DNA of 64,000 nucleotides from an uncultured Oscillospiraceae bacterium (GCA_904396495.1 CAJFOJ010000032.1:1-64000), one strand, 5' to 3'; counted from the stretch's first letter, positions 17,720 through 28,000 are shown. Translations and numbers: made by a program. The notes: generated by a model not told the origin, from the letters alone.

Positions 17720-19804
17720 ATGTCAAATTTGGTAATTGTGGAATCGCCTGCAAAGGCGAAAACCATTAAAAAATATTTGGGCAAAAACTATGAGGTTGTC
17801 GCCTCGATGGGGCATGTCCGCGACCTCCCCAAGAGCACGTTGGGAGTGGATGTGGATAACGACTTTACCCCTAAATATATCAATATCCGCAAACAGTCCG
17901 ACACCATCAAAATGCTCAAGGACGCGGCAAAAAAAAGTGACAAAATTTACCTCGCAACCGACCCTGATCGGGAAGGGGAGGCGATTTCCTGGCATTTGGC
18001 TAATCTCTTAAAGCTGGATGTCAATGCCAAGAACCGGGTTACCTTTAACGAAATCACCAAAACTGGTGTGAAGGAGGGCATGGCACATCCTCGTCAAATC
18101 GACATGGATTTATTCGACGCCCAGCAGGCACGGCGTATCTTGGACCGGATTGTAGGTTATAAGCTCAGCCCTTTTCTATGGAAGAAGGTGCGGCCGGGCC
18201 TCAGCGCGGGACGGGTTCAGTCTGTGGCGGTGCGTATCATCGTCGACCGGGAAAACGAAATCCGCAACTTTGTGCCGGAGGAGTACTGGAGCATCGACGC
18301 AAAGCTTTTGGCAAAATCCTCTAAAAAAGCTTTCAGCGCCAAATTTTACGGCAAAGACGGCAAAAAAATAGAACTGAAAACCAAGGAGGATACTGATGAA
18401 GTCCTCTCCCATATCCAGGATGCTGTTTTCTCCGTATCCGGCATCAAAACCGGCGTTCGAAAAAAGTCCCCTGCACCGCCCTTTACCACCTCTACCATGC
18501 AGCAGGAGGCCTCCCGTAAGCTGGGGTTCCAGTCCCGGAGGACGATGAAGGCGGCTCAGGAGCTTTACGAGGGTGTGGATATTCCTAAAATGGGGGCAGT
18601 GGGCCTCATCACTTACATGAGAACCGACTCGCTTCGGATTTCTAACGACGCCCGTGAAGCTGCCAATGCCTATATCCGGGAACGGTACGGCGACAGTTAC
18701 CTGCCGCCGGAGCCCAGGGTTTATAAGGCAAAAAACAACGCCCAGGACGCCCACGAGGCAATCAGACCCACCATGCCGAACTTGAGCCCGGAGCAGGTGA
18801 AACCCAGCCTCACAGGTGACCAGTATAAACTTTATAAGCTCATTTGGGAGCGGTTTATCGCAAGTCAGATGGCAAATGCTGAGTACAACACCGTTTCGGT
18901 AGACATCGACGCCAATGGCTACGATTTTAAAGCTAGCGGTTTTACTGTTAAATTTGACGGCTTTACGGTATTGTACGTGGAAGGCAAAGACGAAGAAGAG
19001 GAGAAGGAAGGCGCTTTGCCGAAGCTTGAGAAAGGCGATGTTTTGAAGGTTCAGAGCTTGGAAGGAAACCAGCATTTTACGCAGCCGCCTCCGCGTTTTA
19101 CCGAGGCTTCCCTCATCAAAGTGTTGGAGGAAAATGGCATTGGACGTCCTTCCACCTATTCGCCTACCATCACGACCATTTTAGCCCGCAACTACATTGA
19201 ACGGGATGGAAAGCAATTAAAGCCTACCCAACTGGGCGAAATTACCACCCAACTGATGAAGGATCATTTTTCTTCTATTGTGGACGAAAAATTTACCGCC
19301 CAAATGGAGAGCAATCTTGACTTGGTGGAAGAGGGGAAGAAACCCTGGGTTAAGACGTTGGAAGAGTTTTACGGCGATTTTGCCAAAACACTGGAGGATG
19401 CGGAGAAGAACCTAGAGGGCACTTATATGAAGGTGCCCGACGAGGAAACCGATATCGTCTGCGAGAAATGCGGCCGCAACATGGTCATCAAAAACGGCCG
19501 GTTTGGAAAGTTCTTAGCTTGTCCCGGCTTCCCAGAGTGCCGCAACACCAAGCGTATCGTGGTGGAGACCCCCGGCATTTGTCCCTTGTGTGGTGGAAAA
19601 ATATTGGAGAAAAAGTCCAAAAAGGGAAAGAAATTCTACGGCTGCGAGCATAATCCGGAATGCTCTTTCCTCTCCTGGGACGCCCCCATTGAGGAAAAAT
19701 GCCCCAAATGTGGTAAAAGCCTTTTAAAAAAAGTGGGAAGAGCGGCAAAAATATACTGCTCCAATCCCGAGTGTAATTATGAACGTCAAGACACCGACAA
19801 GTAG
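17720..19804 (+). CDS. topA: DNA topoisomerase I
   Basis: Type IA topoisomerase that relaxes negative supercoils. Of 694 residues, the TOPRIM domain is at the start (NLVIVESPAKAKTIKKYLG, LATDPDREGEAISWHL). The active tyrosine lies in GLITYMRTDSLRIS, and the HEAIRPT motif follows. The C-terminal 120 residues carry three Cys4-type zinc ribbons (CEKCGRNM, CPLCGGKI, CPKCGKSL), each binding DNA. dprA-topA-trmFO is a common Firmicute order. A 113-bp gap before ATG 17720 leaves room for its own promoter, but none stands out. Confidence 0.98.
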   Translation: MSNLVIVESPAKAKTIKKYLGKNYEVVASMGHVRDLPKSTLGVDVDNDFTPKYINIRKQSDTIKMLKDAAKKSDKIYLATDPDREGEAISWHLANLLKLDVNAKNRVTFNEITKTGVKEGMAHPRQIDMDLFDAQQARRILDRIVGYKLSPFLWKKVRPGLSAGRVQSVAVRIIVDRENEIRNFVPEEYWSIDAKLLAKSSKKAFSAKFYGKDGKKIELKTKEDTDEVLSHIQDAVFSVSGIKTGVRKKSPAPPFTTSTMQQEASRKLGFQSRRTMKAAQELYEGVDIPKMGAVGLITYMRTDSLRISNDAREAANAYIRERYGDSYLPPEPRVYKAKNNAQDAHEAIRPTMPNLSPEQVKPSLTGDQYKLYKLIWERFIASQMANAEYNTVSVDIDANGYDFKASGFTVKFDGFTVLYVEGKDEEEEKEGALPKLEKGDVLKVQSLEGNQHFTQPPPRFTEASLIKVLEENGIGRPSTYSPTITTILARNYIERDGKQLKPTQLGEITTQLMKDHFSSIVDEKFTAQMESNLDLVEEGKKPWVKTLEEFYGDFAKTLEDAEKNLEGTYMKVPDEETDIVCEKCGRNMVIKNGRFGKFLACPGFPECRNTKRIVVETPGICPLCGGKILEKKSKKGKKFYGCEHNPECSFLSWDAPIEEKCPKCGKSLLKKVGRAAKIYCSNPECNYERQDTDK

Positions 19805-19852
19805 ACGTCTTTCCAGAACGTTGTTTAGAATTTCAATGGAAAGGAAGTCCCA

Positions 19853-21169
19853 ATGAAGGCAACTGTCATCGGGGCGGGGCTCGCCGGCTGCGAAGCAGCC
19901 TACGCTCTTGCCTCTTATGGAATACCCGTCGACTTATATGAACAAAAGCCGAAACATTATTCCCCTGCCCATAAATATCCCGGTTTTGCCGAACTGGTAT
20001 GCTCAAACTCCCTCAAAGCTTCCCGGTTGGAGTCGGCCTCCGGTATGCTCAAGGAAGAAATGCGGATGCTTCATTCCCTGATCGTTCCCTGCGCGGAGCA
20101 AACAGCTGTTGCGGCGGGCGGTGCGCTGGCAGTAGATCGGGAGCTTTTTTCCGATCTCATCACCCGCAAAATTCGGGAAAATCCACTGATCCACGTCGTC
20201 GAAAAACAGGTTGCAAGCCTTGATTTTGGCGATCCCGTGGTGGTGGCGACAGGTCCCTTGACCAGCGATAATTTGGCGGATGTGATCCTAAGTCTAACCG
20301 GCAGCGAACATTTAAGCTTTTACGATGCGGCTGCTCCCATTGTCACGGCGGAGAGTGTGGATCAAAATATTGCCTTTGCCGCTTCACGTTATGGGAGAGG
20401 GGACGACGATTACCTAAACTGTCCCATGAACAGGGAAGAGTATGAGGCTTTTTTGGACGCCTTGGTTCATGCGGAGAGCGTTCCTCTAAAATCCTTTGAA
20501 CAGGAGCATTTCAAGGTCTACGAGGGTTGTATGCCCATCGAGGTCATGGCAAAACGGGGTTCCGACACCATTCGGTTCGGGCCTCTCAAGCCGGTGGGCC
20601 TCATTGACCCGCGAACGGGGCACCGGCCCTGGGCAGTGGTGCAGCTAAGAAAAGAAAACGCCGAGGGAAGCTTATACAACATCGTCGGTTTTCAGACAAA
20701 CCTCAAATGGGGGGAGCAAAAGCGGGTCTTTTCGATGATTCCCTCCTTACAAAATGCAGAATTTATCCGCTACGGCGTTATGCATCGCAACACCTTTCTC
20801 GACTCGCCTCGTTGCCTTAACCGGCATTTTCAGATGAAGAAAAATCCTTCTATCTGGTTTGCGGGGCAGCTGACCGGTGTTGAAGGGTACATGGAATCGG
20901 CGGCAAGCGGTCTCATCGTGGGACACAATTTAGCCCGGACGATGCTAAACATGCCTCTGATTGAGCTTCCGAAAGAAACCATGCTGGGAGCGCTGTCCGA
21001 CCATATAAGCGACGAGACTAAAGCGGAATTTCAGCCCATGGGCAGTAATATGGGAATTCTCCCTCCTTTGTCCCAGCGGATTAAGGATAAAAAAGAGTGC
21101 TATCGATTAACGGCACAGCGGGGGATCGAAGCCCTTCAAAAAACGCTTTCGGCAATTGCCTTTCAATAG
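19853..21169 (+). CDS. trmFO: Folate/FAD-dependent tRNA (uracil-54-C5)-methyltransferase
   Basis: TrmFO makes ribothymidine at position 54 of tRNA using methylenetetrahydrofolate and FADH2. The 438 residues begin with the FAD-binding GAGLAGCEAAYALA and show the family block ELVCSNSLKA and the C-terminal VEGYMESAASGLIVGHN. It sits in its usual place after topA, with an AAGGAAG ribosome site. Confidence 0.96.
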   Translation: MKATVIGAGLAGCEAAYALASYGIPVDLYEQKPKHYSPAHKYPGFAELVCSNSLKASRLESASGMLKEEMRMLHSLIVPCAEQTAVAAGGALAVDRELFSDLITRKIRENPLIHVVEKQVASLDFGDPVVVATGPLTSDNLADVILSLTGSEHLSFYDAAAPIVTAESVDQNIAFAASRYGRGDDDYLNCPMNREEYEAFLDALVHAESVPLKSFEQEHFKVYEGCMPIEVMAKRGSDTIRFGPLKPVGLIDPRTGHRPWAVVQLRKENAEGSLYNIVGFQTNLKWGEQKRVFSMIPSLQNAEFIRYGVMHRNTFLDSPRCLNRHFQMKKNPSIWFAGQLTGVEGYMESAASGLIVGHNLARTMLNMPLIELPKETMLGALSDHISDETKAEFQPMGSNMGILPPLSQRIKDKKECYRLTAQRGIEALQKTLSAIAFQ

Positions 21170-21200
21170 ATTATCATCCTTGCGGAAAGAAGGAAATCAT

Positions 21201-22208
21201 ATGAAAATTATCGTAGATGGGTTTGGGGGAGACAACGCTCCCTTAGCAGTGCTTCAGGGCTGCGAATTAGCCGTCCAGGAGTACGGCGTCGACCTCATCG
21301 TCACCGGCGACGAACAAATCCTCAAAAAAACTGCCCGGGAAAACAATATTTCGCTGGAAAGAATCAGTTTTTATCACGCCCCCGGCGTCATCGGAATGGA
21401 AGACGAGCCCACCTCCCTTTTAAAGGAAAAATCCGACTGCTCTATGGCGGCGGCTTTCAATCTTCTCAAGGGAGGGGCGGGAGAGGCCTTTGTCAGCGGC
21501 GGAAGCACTGGGGCAATTGTTATCGGGGCAAATTTTATTGTCAAGCGGATTAAGGGCATCAAACGGGCAGGCCTCGCCACTGTTATCCCCACGATCAACG
21601 GTTGCTACATGCTCATGGACGCCGGAGCGACCTTGGACTGTAAACCAGAAACCCTCACCCATTTTGGAATCATGGGCAGTATCTATATGCACAAGATCAT
21701 GGGGATTGAACAGCCCCGTGTGGGACTGGTCAACGTGGGAACCGAGGACACTAAGGGCAGCGAGCTCCAGCAAGGGGCTTTTTCCATGATGCAAACCGCC
21801 CCCATAAACTTTATCGGAAATATCGAAGCGAGGGATATCCCGGCGGGAGTGGCAGACGTGGCAGTGGCGGACGGCTTTACCGGAAACGTCATTCTAAAGC
21901 TCACCGAGGGCTTGGGTTCCATGTTCTCTAAAAAATTGAAAGAGATGTTTATGAGTGGGTTAGGGAGTAAGTTGTCAGCCCTCATGATGATGGACAAGCT
22001 GAAGGGCTTTAAGAAGTCTATGGACTACACCGAGTACGGCGGTGCGCCTTTGTTAGGAGTTATGAAGCCGGTCATCAAGGCCCATGGAAGCTCCAATCCC
22101 AAGGCGTTTAAAAACGCCATCCGGCAGGCGCGGGATTTTGCCGAACGGGATCTCGTCGGTGAAATCGAAGCTGCTGTCCAGCAGATGAAAAGCGTGAGCG
22201 AGGAATAA
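21201..22208 (+). CDS. plsX: Phosphate acyltransferase PlsX
   Basis: PlsX turns acyl-ACP into acyl-phosphate for membrane lipid synthesis. The product is 335 residues from ATG 21201 (MKIIVDGFGGDNAP), which has AGAAGGAAA upstream. An earlier in-frame ATG overlaps trmFO and was rejected. Motifs are FVSGGSTGAIVIGANF, LVNVGTEDTKG and VADGFTGNVILKLTEG. The usual acpP gene between plsX and rnc is missing here; rnc follows after 20 bases. Confidence 0.96.
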   Translation: MKIIVDGFGGDNAPLAVLQGCELAVQEYGVDLIVTGDEQILKKTARENNISLERISFYHAPGVIGMEDEPTSLLKEKSDCSMAAAFNLLKGGAGEAFVSGGSTGAIVIGANFIVKRIKGIKRAGLATVIPTINGCYMLMDAGATLDCKPETLTHFGIMGSIYMHKIMGIEQPRVGLVNVGTEDTKGSELQQGAFSMMQTAPINFIGNIEARDIPAGVADVAVADGFTGNVILKLTEGLGSMFSKKLKEMFMSGLGSKLSALMMMDKLKGFKKSMDYTEYGGAPLLGVMKPVIKAHGSSNPKAFKNAIRQARDFAERDLVGEIEAAVQQMKSVSEE

Positions 22209-22228
22209 GGCAAGGGGAGGGCACGGCA

Positions 22229-22906
22229 ATGGAACTGGAAGATAAAATTGGGTATCAATTTAAAAACAAGAATTTGCTTTTGCAGGCGCTGACCCACTCA
22301 TCCTACGCAAACGAAGGGAAAAAACACGGCCGCAACAATGAGCGGCTGGAATTTTTGGGGGATTCAGTGTTGTCAGTCATTGTTGCAAAACACCTTTTCC
22401 TCAAATACAAGGACATTCCAGAAGGGGAGCTAACAAAACTTAGAGCCAGTCTGGTCTGCGAAAAGGCACTGGATGTCTTTGCTCAGAAATTGGGACTGGG
22501 AGAATACCTCCGTTTGGGCAAAGGGGAGGAGATGACCGGTGGGAGGCAGCGCCCGTCTATCTTGGCCGATGCCTTTGAAGCGGTGATCGCCGCCCTCTAT
22601 TTGGATGGCGGATACCAGGCGGCCCAAAAGTTTGTTTTAAGTTTCATCCCTGAGGATTTAGACGTGAAAAGCGCCAATCAATTGGCCGACTATAAAACAA
22701 CCCTCCAAGAAATCATCCAGCAAAATCGAGAAGAGAAGATTGAGTACGTTTTGGCCGATGAAAAGGGACCCGATCACGCCAAGGTGTTCACCGCAGAGGT
22801 TCTGTTAAACTCCAACGTCATCGGTGTCGGCGAGGGGAGCAGCAAAAAACAGGCAGAGCAAAACGCGGCCAAAGAAGCACTAAAGCTCATGGGCTACGAT
22901 TTTTAG
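22229..22906 (+). CDS. rnc: Ribonuclease III
   Basis: Double-strand-specific RNase that processes rRNA and some mRNAs. The 225 residues have the signature NERLEFLGDSVLS, the second acidic site in LADAFEAVIAALYLDGG and a C-terminal dsRNA-binding domain (DYKTTLQEIIQ to KKQAEQNAAKEAL). It belongs to the plsX-rnc-smc cluster, common in Firmicutes. Confidence 0.97.
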   Translation: MELEDKIGYQFKNKNLLLQALTHSSYANEGKKHGRNNERLEFLGDSVLSVIVAKHLFLKYKDIPEGELTKLRASLVCEKALDVFAQKLGLGEYLRLGKGEEMTGGRQRPSILADAFEAVIAALYLDGGYQAAQKFVLSFIPEDLDVKSANQLADYKTTLQEIIQQNREEKIEYVLADEKGPDHAKVFTAEVLLNSNVIGVGEGSSKKQAEQNAAKEALKLMGYDF

Positions 22907-22915
22907 GGGACGTTT

Positions 22916-23929
22916 ATGAGCCACAGCAACGTCGCAATCTTTATTCCCCATAAAGGCTGTCCCCACGCCTGCAGCTTCTGCGACCAGAAGAGCATTTCTG
23001 GAGAGCAGAAGCAGGTGACCCCCTTGGACGTCCGCTTGGAACTTAGGGAGGCTTTTGCACGCCCTTTAGACGAGAAAAACACAGAAATCGCCTTTTTTGG
23101 CGGCAGCTTTACCTGTATTCCGCGGGGAGAAATGGAGGCTTTTTTAAAAGAGGCAGCCCCCTATGTACAGGGGGAAAAAGCCTGCGGTATCCGTATTTCC
23201 ACCCGGCCGGACGGCATTTCGGAGGAAGTGCTCGGCGTCTTGAAACGCTATGGCGTCCGTTCTATTGAACTAGGGGCTCAAAGCATGGACGACGATGTTT
23301 TGCGGTTAAACCGGCGGGGACATACGGCGGCTCAGGTTGAAAAGGCGTCTAGGCTCATCAAAGCATATGGATTTTCTTTAGGCCTTCAGATGATGGCGGG
23401 CCTGTATGGAGATCGTAAAGAAAGTCTATACCGCACAGCGGAGAGAATCATCGCCCTGCAGCCCGATACCGTGCGGATTTACCCCACTGTGGTCATCAAG
23501 GGAACATATCTTGACGAATTGCGGCGAAAAGGGCTTTACAGCCCCCTTTCCCTTGAACATGCGGTGGAACTCTGCGCTCCCCTGTTTTGGCAGTTCGAAC
23601 AAAACGGCATTCGGGTTATCCGGATGGGGTTGCACGCCTCTCAAACACTGGAACAGCGGCGGACGGGGGGCGCTTATCATCCAGCTTTTCGGGAACTGTG
23701 CGAAAGCTTCCTCAAACGGCAGCAGTTGGAGGAAGAGCTCCGACGTTTTCCAATTGGAAGCGAGGTTTTGGTAAAGGTTCCGGTATCGGAGCTCTCCAAA
23801 ACTATTGGACAAAAGAAATCAAATATCACTTGGGCAGAAAAGATGGGGTATCAACTGAAGGTGCATCCGGATAAATCGCTGGAAAAAGGAGAAATGAAGG
23901 CAGAACTGCTGCATTTTTTTCACACATAA
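22916..23929 (+). CDS. Elp3-like radical SAM protein
   Basis: A 337-residue radical SAM enzyme with the cluster motif CPHACSFCDQ (CX3CX2C) very near the N-terminus, then AFFGGSFTCIP and RISTRPDGI. It has the Elp3-type catalytic fold but lacks the acetyltransferase domain of true Elp3, so tRNA acetyl transfer is not expected. The gene lies 9 bases after rnc and 42 before smc, a placement common in Clostridia. The reaction is unknown; a role in RNA modification is only inferred from the neighbours and the Elp3 likeness. Confidence 0.88.
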   Translation: MSHSNVAIFIPHKGCPHACSFCDQKSISGEQKQVTPLDVRLELREAFARPLDEKNTEIAFFGGSFTCIPRGEMEAFLKEAAPYVQGEKACGIRISTRPDGISEEVLGVLKRYGVRSIELGAQSMDDDVLRLNRRGHTAAQVEKASRLIKAYGFSLGLQMMAGLYGDRKESLYRTAERIIALQPDTVRIYPTVVIKGTYLDELRRKGLYSPLSLEHAVELCAPLFWQFEQNGIRVIRMGLHASQTLEQRRTGGAYHPAFRELCESFLKRQQLEEELRRFPIGSEVLVKVPVSELSKTIGQKKSNITWAEKMGYQLKVHPDKSLEKGEMKAELLHFFHT

Positions 23930-23971
23930 TAAACGGTGGGGCTTGAACTCACCGGAAAGGAAACGGTGTAA

Positions 23972-26900
23972 ATGCGTTTAAAATCGCTGGAGATACAAGG
24001 ATTTAAATCCTTCCCCGACAAGACGAAAATCAGCTTTAACCAGGGAATGACCGCGGTAGTCGGCCCCAACGGAAGCGGTAAAAGCAACATCAGCGACGCC
24101 ATGCGCTGGGTCATGGGGGAGCAGTCTACCAAAACCCTCCGGGGCGGCAAGATGGAGGATGTGATTTTTGCTGGAACCGCTACCCGTAAACCCCAGGGGG
24201 CAGCTACCGTCTCTTTGAGCTTTGACAATAGTGGGCGTGAGCTCCCTGTAGATCACGACGAAGTGACCGTTACCCGCAAATACTACCGCTCCGGTGACAG
24301 CGAGTACCTCATCAATGGGGAACAGGTGCGGTTAAAAGATGTAAACGAGCTGTTCATGGACACCGGCCTGGGAAAAGACGGGTATTCGATGATTGGACAG
24401 GGGAAAATCGCTGAGATCGTCGGCGCCAAGAGCAAGGAGCGCCGGGAGATTTTTGAAGAGGCGGCCGGAATTTCTAAATACCGCTATCGCAAGGCAGAAG
24501 CGGAACGAAAGCTCGAGCAGGCGCAGGAAAACCTGCTGCGGCTATACGATATTTTGGGAGAACTGGAAGGCCGGGTGGAGCCTTTGCGTATCCAATCGGA
24601 AAAGGCCGCCCAGTTTATCGAATTGGCCGATCAAAAGAAATCGCTAGAGGTATCCCTTTGGCTCAAGACATTAGATAAATACAAAGCTGCGTTAAAGGCC
24701 CAGGAAAATAAATATTTGATCGCCAAGGGGGACGAGGAGCGCCTGGCCCTGGAGATCGAGCGGATCGAGGAAAAAATAAGCAGCGCATACGAGCAGATGA
24801 AGGACTGCCTCATCAAAAGCGAGGAGTACCAGAATATCAAAGGAAACCTCCAAAACCGCATTGGTGAGCTAAAATCGGAAATTGCCGTCAAACAAAACGA
24901 TATCGTCCACAACGAGGAGCATATTGCCCGCGTCGAGGAAGAATTAAAGCGCCAGCAGGAGAGCGATGCCGAGGCTGAGGCGGAAATCGCTGCCAAGGAA
25001 GGGCAACTAAAACAAATACAATTGGATTTAGACGCTCTCTTTGCCGAGAGAGCGCAAAAACAGCAGGAGCTTCAAACCCTGGTACAGAAGGGGGACGACT
25101 ATGACTCCCGCTTGCAGTCCCTCAACGCTGAGGAAAACCAAATTGTACTGGATCTGTCCCGGTACAACATGACGGTGTTAAACCTGGAGAACATGTCCGC
25201 GGATGAGCAACAGAGGCTTAACAGCGCTGAGCAGGAAACTTCTACACTAGAGGCTCAGCTTCAATCTGAACAGGAGACCATGACAGAAATAAAAGGGCTT
25301 TTAGAGGAAATCCAAAGCAAAAGGGCCGGGCTTTCCAACACCCTTTCCGGTCTCACCATGAAGCTCAAATCCCGGCAGGAGAAATACGAAGTAAGCCGCC
25401 AGGAATATGCAGCCCTCGACCTTTCGGTGAAGGAAAAGCTCCAGAAAGCAAAATTGTTGATGGATTTGGAGCAAAACCTGGAAGGTTTTGCTTTTAGCGT
25501 CAAAACGGTGATGAAAAGCGCTAAGGATGGCGCTCTACGCGGCATTCACGGTACCGTTGCCCAGCTTGTAAATGTCAAAAAAGAGTATGCTGTTGCGGTG
25601 GAGACCGCATTAGGCGGAGCTTTGCAGCAGGTGATTGTCGAGGACGAATCGGCTGCCAAAGCTGCCATCCGGCTGCTTTCTGAGCGCAAGGCGGGAAGGG
25701 CAACTTTCCTGCCCCTCACTTCGGTAAAGGGGAACCTTTTAGATGTACAGGGGCTCGGAAATTACGGCGGCTACGTGGCGTTGGCGTCAGGACTTGTCAC
25801 TTACGACGAAAAATATGAAGGCATTGTCCGCTCCCTACTGGGGAGGATCGCAGTGGTGGACGATTTAGATACCGCCATCGCTATCTCCAAAAAGTACGGC
25901 TATAAATTCCGCATCGTCACTTTGGACGGCCAGCAGGTCAACGCCGGGGGAAGCTTTACCGGCGGTTCCGCGTCGAAAAACCAGGGGATTTTGAGCCGTA
26001 AAAACGAGGCAGAGCAGCTAAAACAGGAAGCCCAGCGCCTAAACGAACAGAAAATCCTGATGGAGCAAAAGCTTCGGGAAATGGGGGAGCAGATCCGCTC
26101 TTTGCAGGCGCAGATCGAGGGAACCAACTCCGAGCTGATCGTCGCAAATGAGGATCAACTCCGATTTTCAGGCGATCTACAGCGGTATGAGCAGAGCCGC
26201 ACCCAGCTTTTGGGGCGTCGGGAACAACTTATCGCCCAAGTAGAGGAAAGCCGCCGCCGCATCGACGAGTCCGCTTCCGATATCGCCAAGGCTAAGACGG
26301 AAATTGAGGCGCTTTTGAAGCGGCAGACCTCCCTGAAGGAGGAACTCGCTGGGTTCCAGGGAAGTCAGGGAGATCTGACCCTCAAGAGGGACGAGCTTTC
26401 CGAGGCGCTCAATGGGTTGGCCCACCGGGAAATCGAGTGGAGAAAGGACATAGAATCCGTTTCCGCAGCGATTGAGGAGCTCCGTTCTCGAAAGCAAAAG
26501 TCCGACGAGGAAAAGGACGCTCTAAAGGCTCAGCGGGAGATTTACATTAACGCCGTGGAGGAGCTGAAGCAGTCCATCATTTCCCGCGAAAAAGACGGCG
26601 AGACCTTTTCGGCGCAGATCAAGGAATACGATCAGAAGATCAAGGCGGTTTTGGAAAAACGCCAGCAAATCGAAGGGGAAACCACCAAGTTTAGGGCGGA
26701 GGAACGAGAGATTTCAGCAAAAAAGGAAGCTGCTGCCGGGGACCTGGCCAGGTTGGAGGAACAGAAGCTTTCCGCTCAGAAGGACTACGATACCATTATC
26801 GCAAGGCTTTGGGAGGACTATGAACTGACCCGCAGCGAAGCGTCCGCCATCGCAGTGGAGATCAAAGACCAAAGCGCCGCCCAGAAGGAGTTAAATTCCA

Positions 26901-27550
26901 TCAAGAACAAAATTAAAAATTTGGGGACAGTGAACCTTTCCGCCATCGAGGAATACAAGGAGGTCTCCCAGAGGTACGAGTTTTTAAAGGAACAGGTGGA
27001 AGACGCCTCCCGTTCCAAGGACGAGCTCACCCGGCTAATTGCCTCCCTCACCAAGGAGATGGAGACTATTTTCTCGGAGAATTTCAAGAAAATCAACGAG
27101 AATTTCAGCCGGATATTCGTCGAGCTCTTTGGCGGCGGTAAGGCGAGCCTCACTCTCAATGAGCCTGATGACATTTTAAATTCCGGTATTGAAATCAACG
27201 TTCAGCCACCGGGAAAAATTATCAAAAATTTGGCTTCTCTCTCGGGTGGCGAGCAGTCCTTTGTGGCCATTGCCATCTATTTTGCCATTTTGAAGGTTCG
27301 TCCGTCCCCATTCTGTGTTTTGGACGAAATTGAGGCTGCGTTGGATGATGTTAATGTCAATAAATACGCAAGCTACTTGCGGATGCTCAGCGATAAAACC
27401 CAGTTTATCATGATTACCCACCGGCGGGGCACTATGGAAGAAGCGGATGTCCTCTACGGCGTGACTATGCAGGAGGAGGGGGTATCCAAGCTTCTTGAGC
27501 TCAAAGTCGCGGAAATCGAGGACAATTTTGGGGGAGAAAAGGGAGCATAA
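23972..27550 (+). CDS. smc: Chromosome segregation protein SMC
   Basis: A 1192-residue SMC ATPase that compacts and segregates chromosomes with ScpA and ScpB. Walker A GPNGSGKSN is at about residues 32-40, followed by two long coiled-coil arms (about 170-490 and 670-1000). A Gly-rich hinge (about 510-660, with LGNYGGYVALASGL and GGSFTGGSA) separates them. The C-terminal head has LSGGEQSFVAIAIYFAI and Walker B CVLDEIEAALDD. ATG 23972 is the natural start (MRLKSLEIQGFKSF). Confidence 0.98.
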   Translation: MRLKSLEIQGFKSFPDKTKISFNQGMTAVVGPNGSGKSNISDAMRWVMGEQSTKTLRGGKMEDVIFAGTATRKPQGAATVSLSFDNSGRELPVDHDEVTVTRKYYRSGDSEYLINGEQVRLKDVNELFMDTGLGKDGYSMIGQGKIAEIVGAKSKERREIFEEAAGISKYRYRKAEAERKLEQAQENLLRLYDILGELEGRVEPLRIQSEKAAQFIELADQKKSLEVSLWLKTLDKYKAALKAQENKYLIAKGDEERLALEIERIEEKISSAYEQMKDCLIKSEEYQNIKGNLQNRIGELKSEIAVKQNDIVHNEEHIARVEEELKRQQESDAEAEAEIAAKEGQLKQIQLDLDALFAERAQKQQELQTLVQKGDDYDSRLQSLNAEENQIVLDLSRYNMTVLNLENMSADEQQRLNSAEQETSTLEAQLQSEQETMTEIKGLLEEIQSKRAGLSNTLSGLTMKLKSRQEKYEVSRQEYAALDLSVKEKLQKAKLLMDLEQNLEGFAFSVKTVMKSAKDGALRGIHGTVAQLVNVKKEYAVAVETALGGALQQVIVEDESAAKAAIRLLSERKAGRATFLPLTSVKGNLLDVQGLGNYGGYVALASGLVTYDEKYEGIVRSLLGRIAVVDDLDTAIAISKKYGYKFRIVTLDGQQVNAGGSFTGGSASKNQGILSRKNEAEQLKQEAQRLNEQKILMEQKLREMGEQIRSLQAQIEGTNSELIVANEDQLRFSGDLQRYEQSRTQLLGRREQLIAQVEESRRRIDESASDIAKAKTEIEALLKRQTSLKEELAGFQGSQGDLTLKRDELSEALNGLAHREIEWRKDIESVSAAIEELRSRKQKSDEEKDALKAQREIYINAVEELKQSIISREKDGETFSAQIKEYDQKIKAVLEKRQQIEGETTKFRAEEREISAKKEAAAGDLARLEEQKLSAQKDYDTIIARLWEDYELTRSEASAIAVEIKDQSAAQKELNSIKNKIKNLGTVNLSAIEEYKEVSQRYEFLKEQVEDASRSKDELTRLIASLTKEMETIFSENFKKINENFSRIFVELFGGGKASLTLNEPDDILNSGIEINVQPPGKIIKNLASLSGGEQSFVAIAIYFAILKVRPSPFCVLDEIEAALDDVNVNKYASYLRMLSDKTQFIMITHRRGTMEEADVLYGVTMQEEGVSKLLELKVAEIEDNFGGEKGA

Positions 27551-27643
27551 GATATAATTTTACAAAATCAACACAACTTTTGAAGGCATTTTCTCTGTCT
27601 TTATGATATGGTAAAATTCTAAAATAGGACGGATGCAAAAAAT

Positions 27644-28000
27644 ATGAAGGGTATTGAAATGCACTTGCTACCCAGCCCCTTTGAGCAGATGAAAAACGGG
27701 CAAAAGCAGATTGAAATCCGGCTTTTTGATGAAAAGCGCCGGGTGCTTCGGGTGGGGGATCAAATTGTTTTTAAAAAGTTGCCTGACCAGCAGGATCAGC
27801 TGGAGGCGACGGTGACGGCTCTCAGCCGTTTTCCTACCTTCAGGGAACTGTTTGAAGCATTTGCGCCAAAACAGTTCGGCTTTGAAAATGCCGGCATGGA
27901 GGAGATGCTTCGGCAAATCCATGAAATCTACTCCTGTGAACAGGAGCGGTACTGGGGCGTTTTGGGAATACACCTGCAATTTGAATCAATAGAAAAGTGA
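27644..28000 (+). CDS. ASCH-domain (PUA-like) protein
   Basis: A 118-residue protein with the ASCH pattern: an N-terminal LPSPFEQMKNGQKQIEIRL strand-helix-strand, then DEKRRVLRVGDQIVFKK, and aromatic-rich C-terminal RYWGVLGIHL. ASCH domains are thought to bind RNA. It lies between smc and ftsY, where it is not a standard member. The start is ATG 27644 with AGGACGGA 10 bases upstream; ATG 27659 is possible. A weak ftsY ribosome site overlaps its end, so the two genes are coupled. Confidence 0.8.
   Translation: MKGIEMHLLPSPFEQMKNGQKQIEIRLFDEKRRVLRVGDQIVFKKLPDQQDQLEATVTALSRFPTFRELFEAFAPKQFGFENAGMEEMLRQIHEIYSCEQERYWGVLGIHLQFESIEK

Noticed and set aside
18176-19075. 299-codon minus-strand frame
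   Set aside because: It is the antisense shadow of topA, whose protein motifs are unambiguous.
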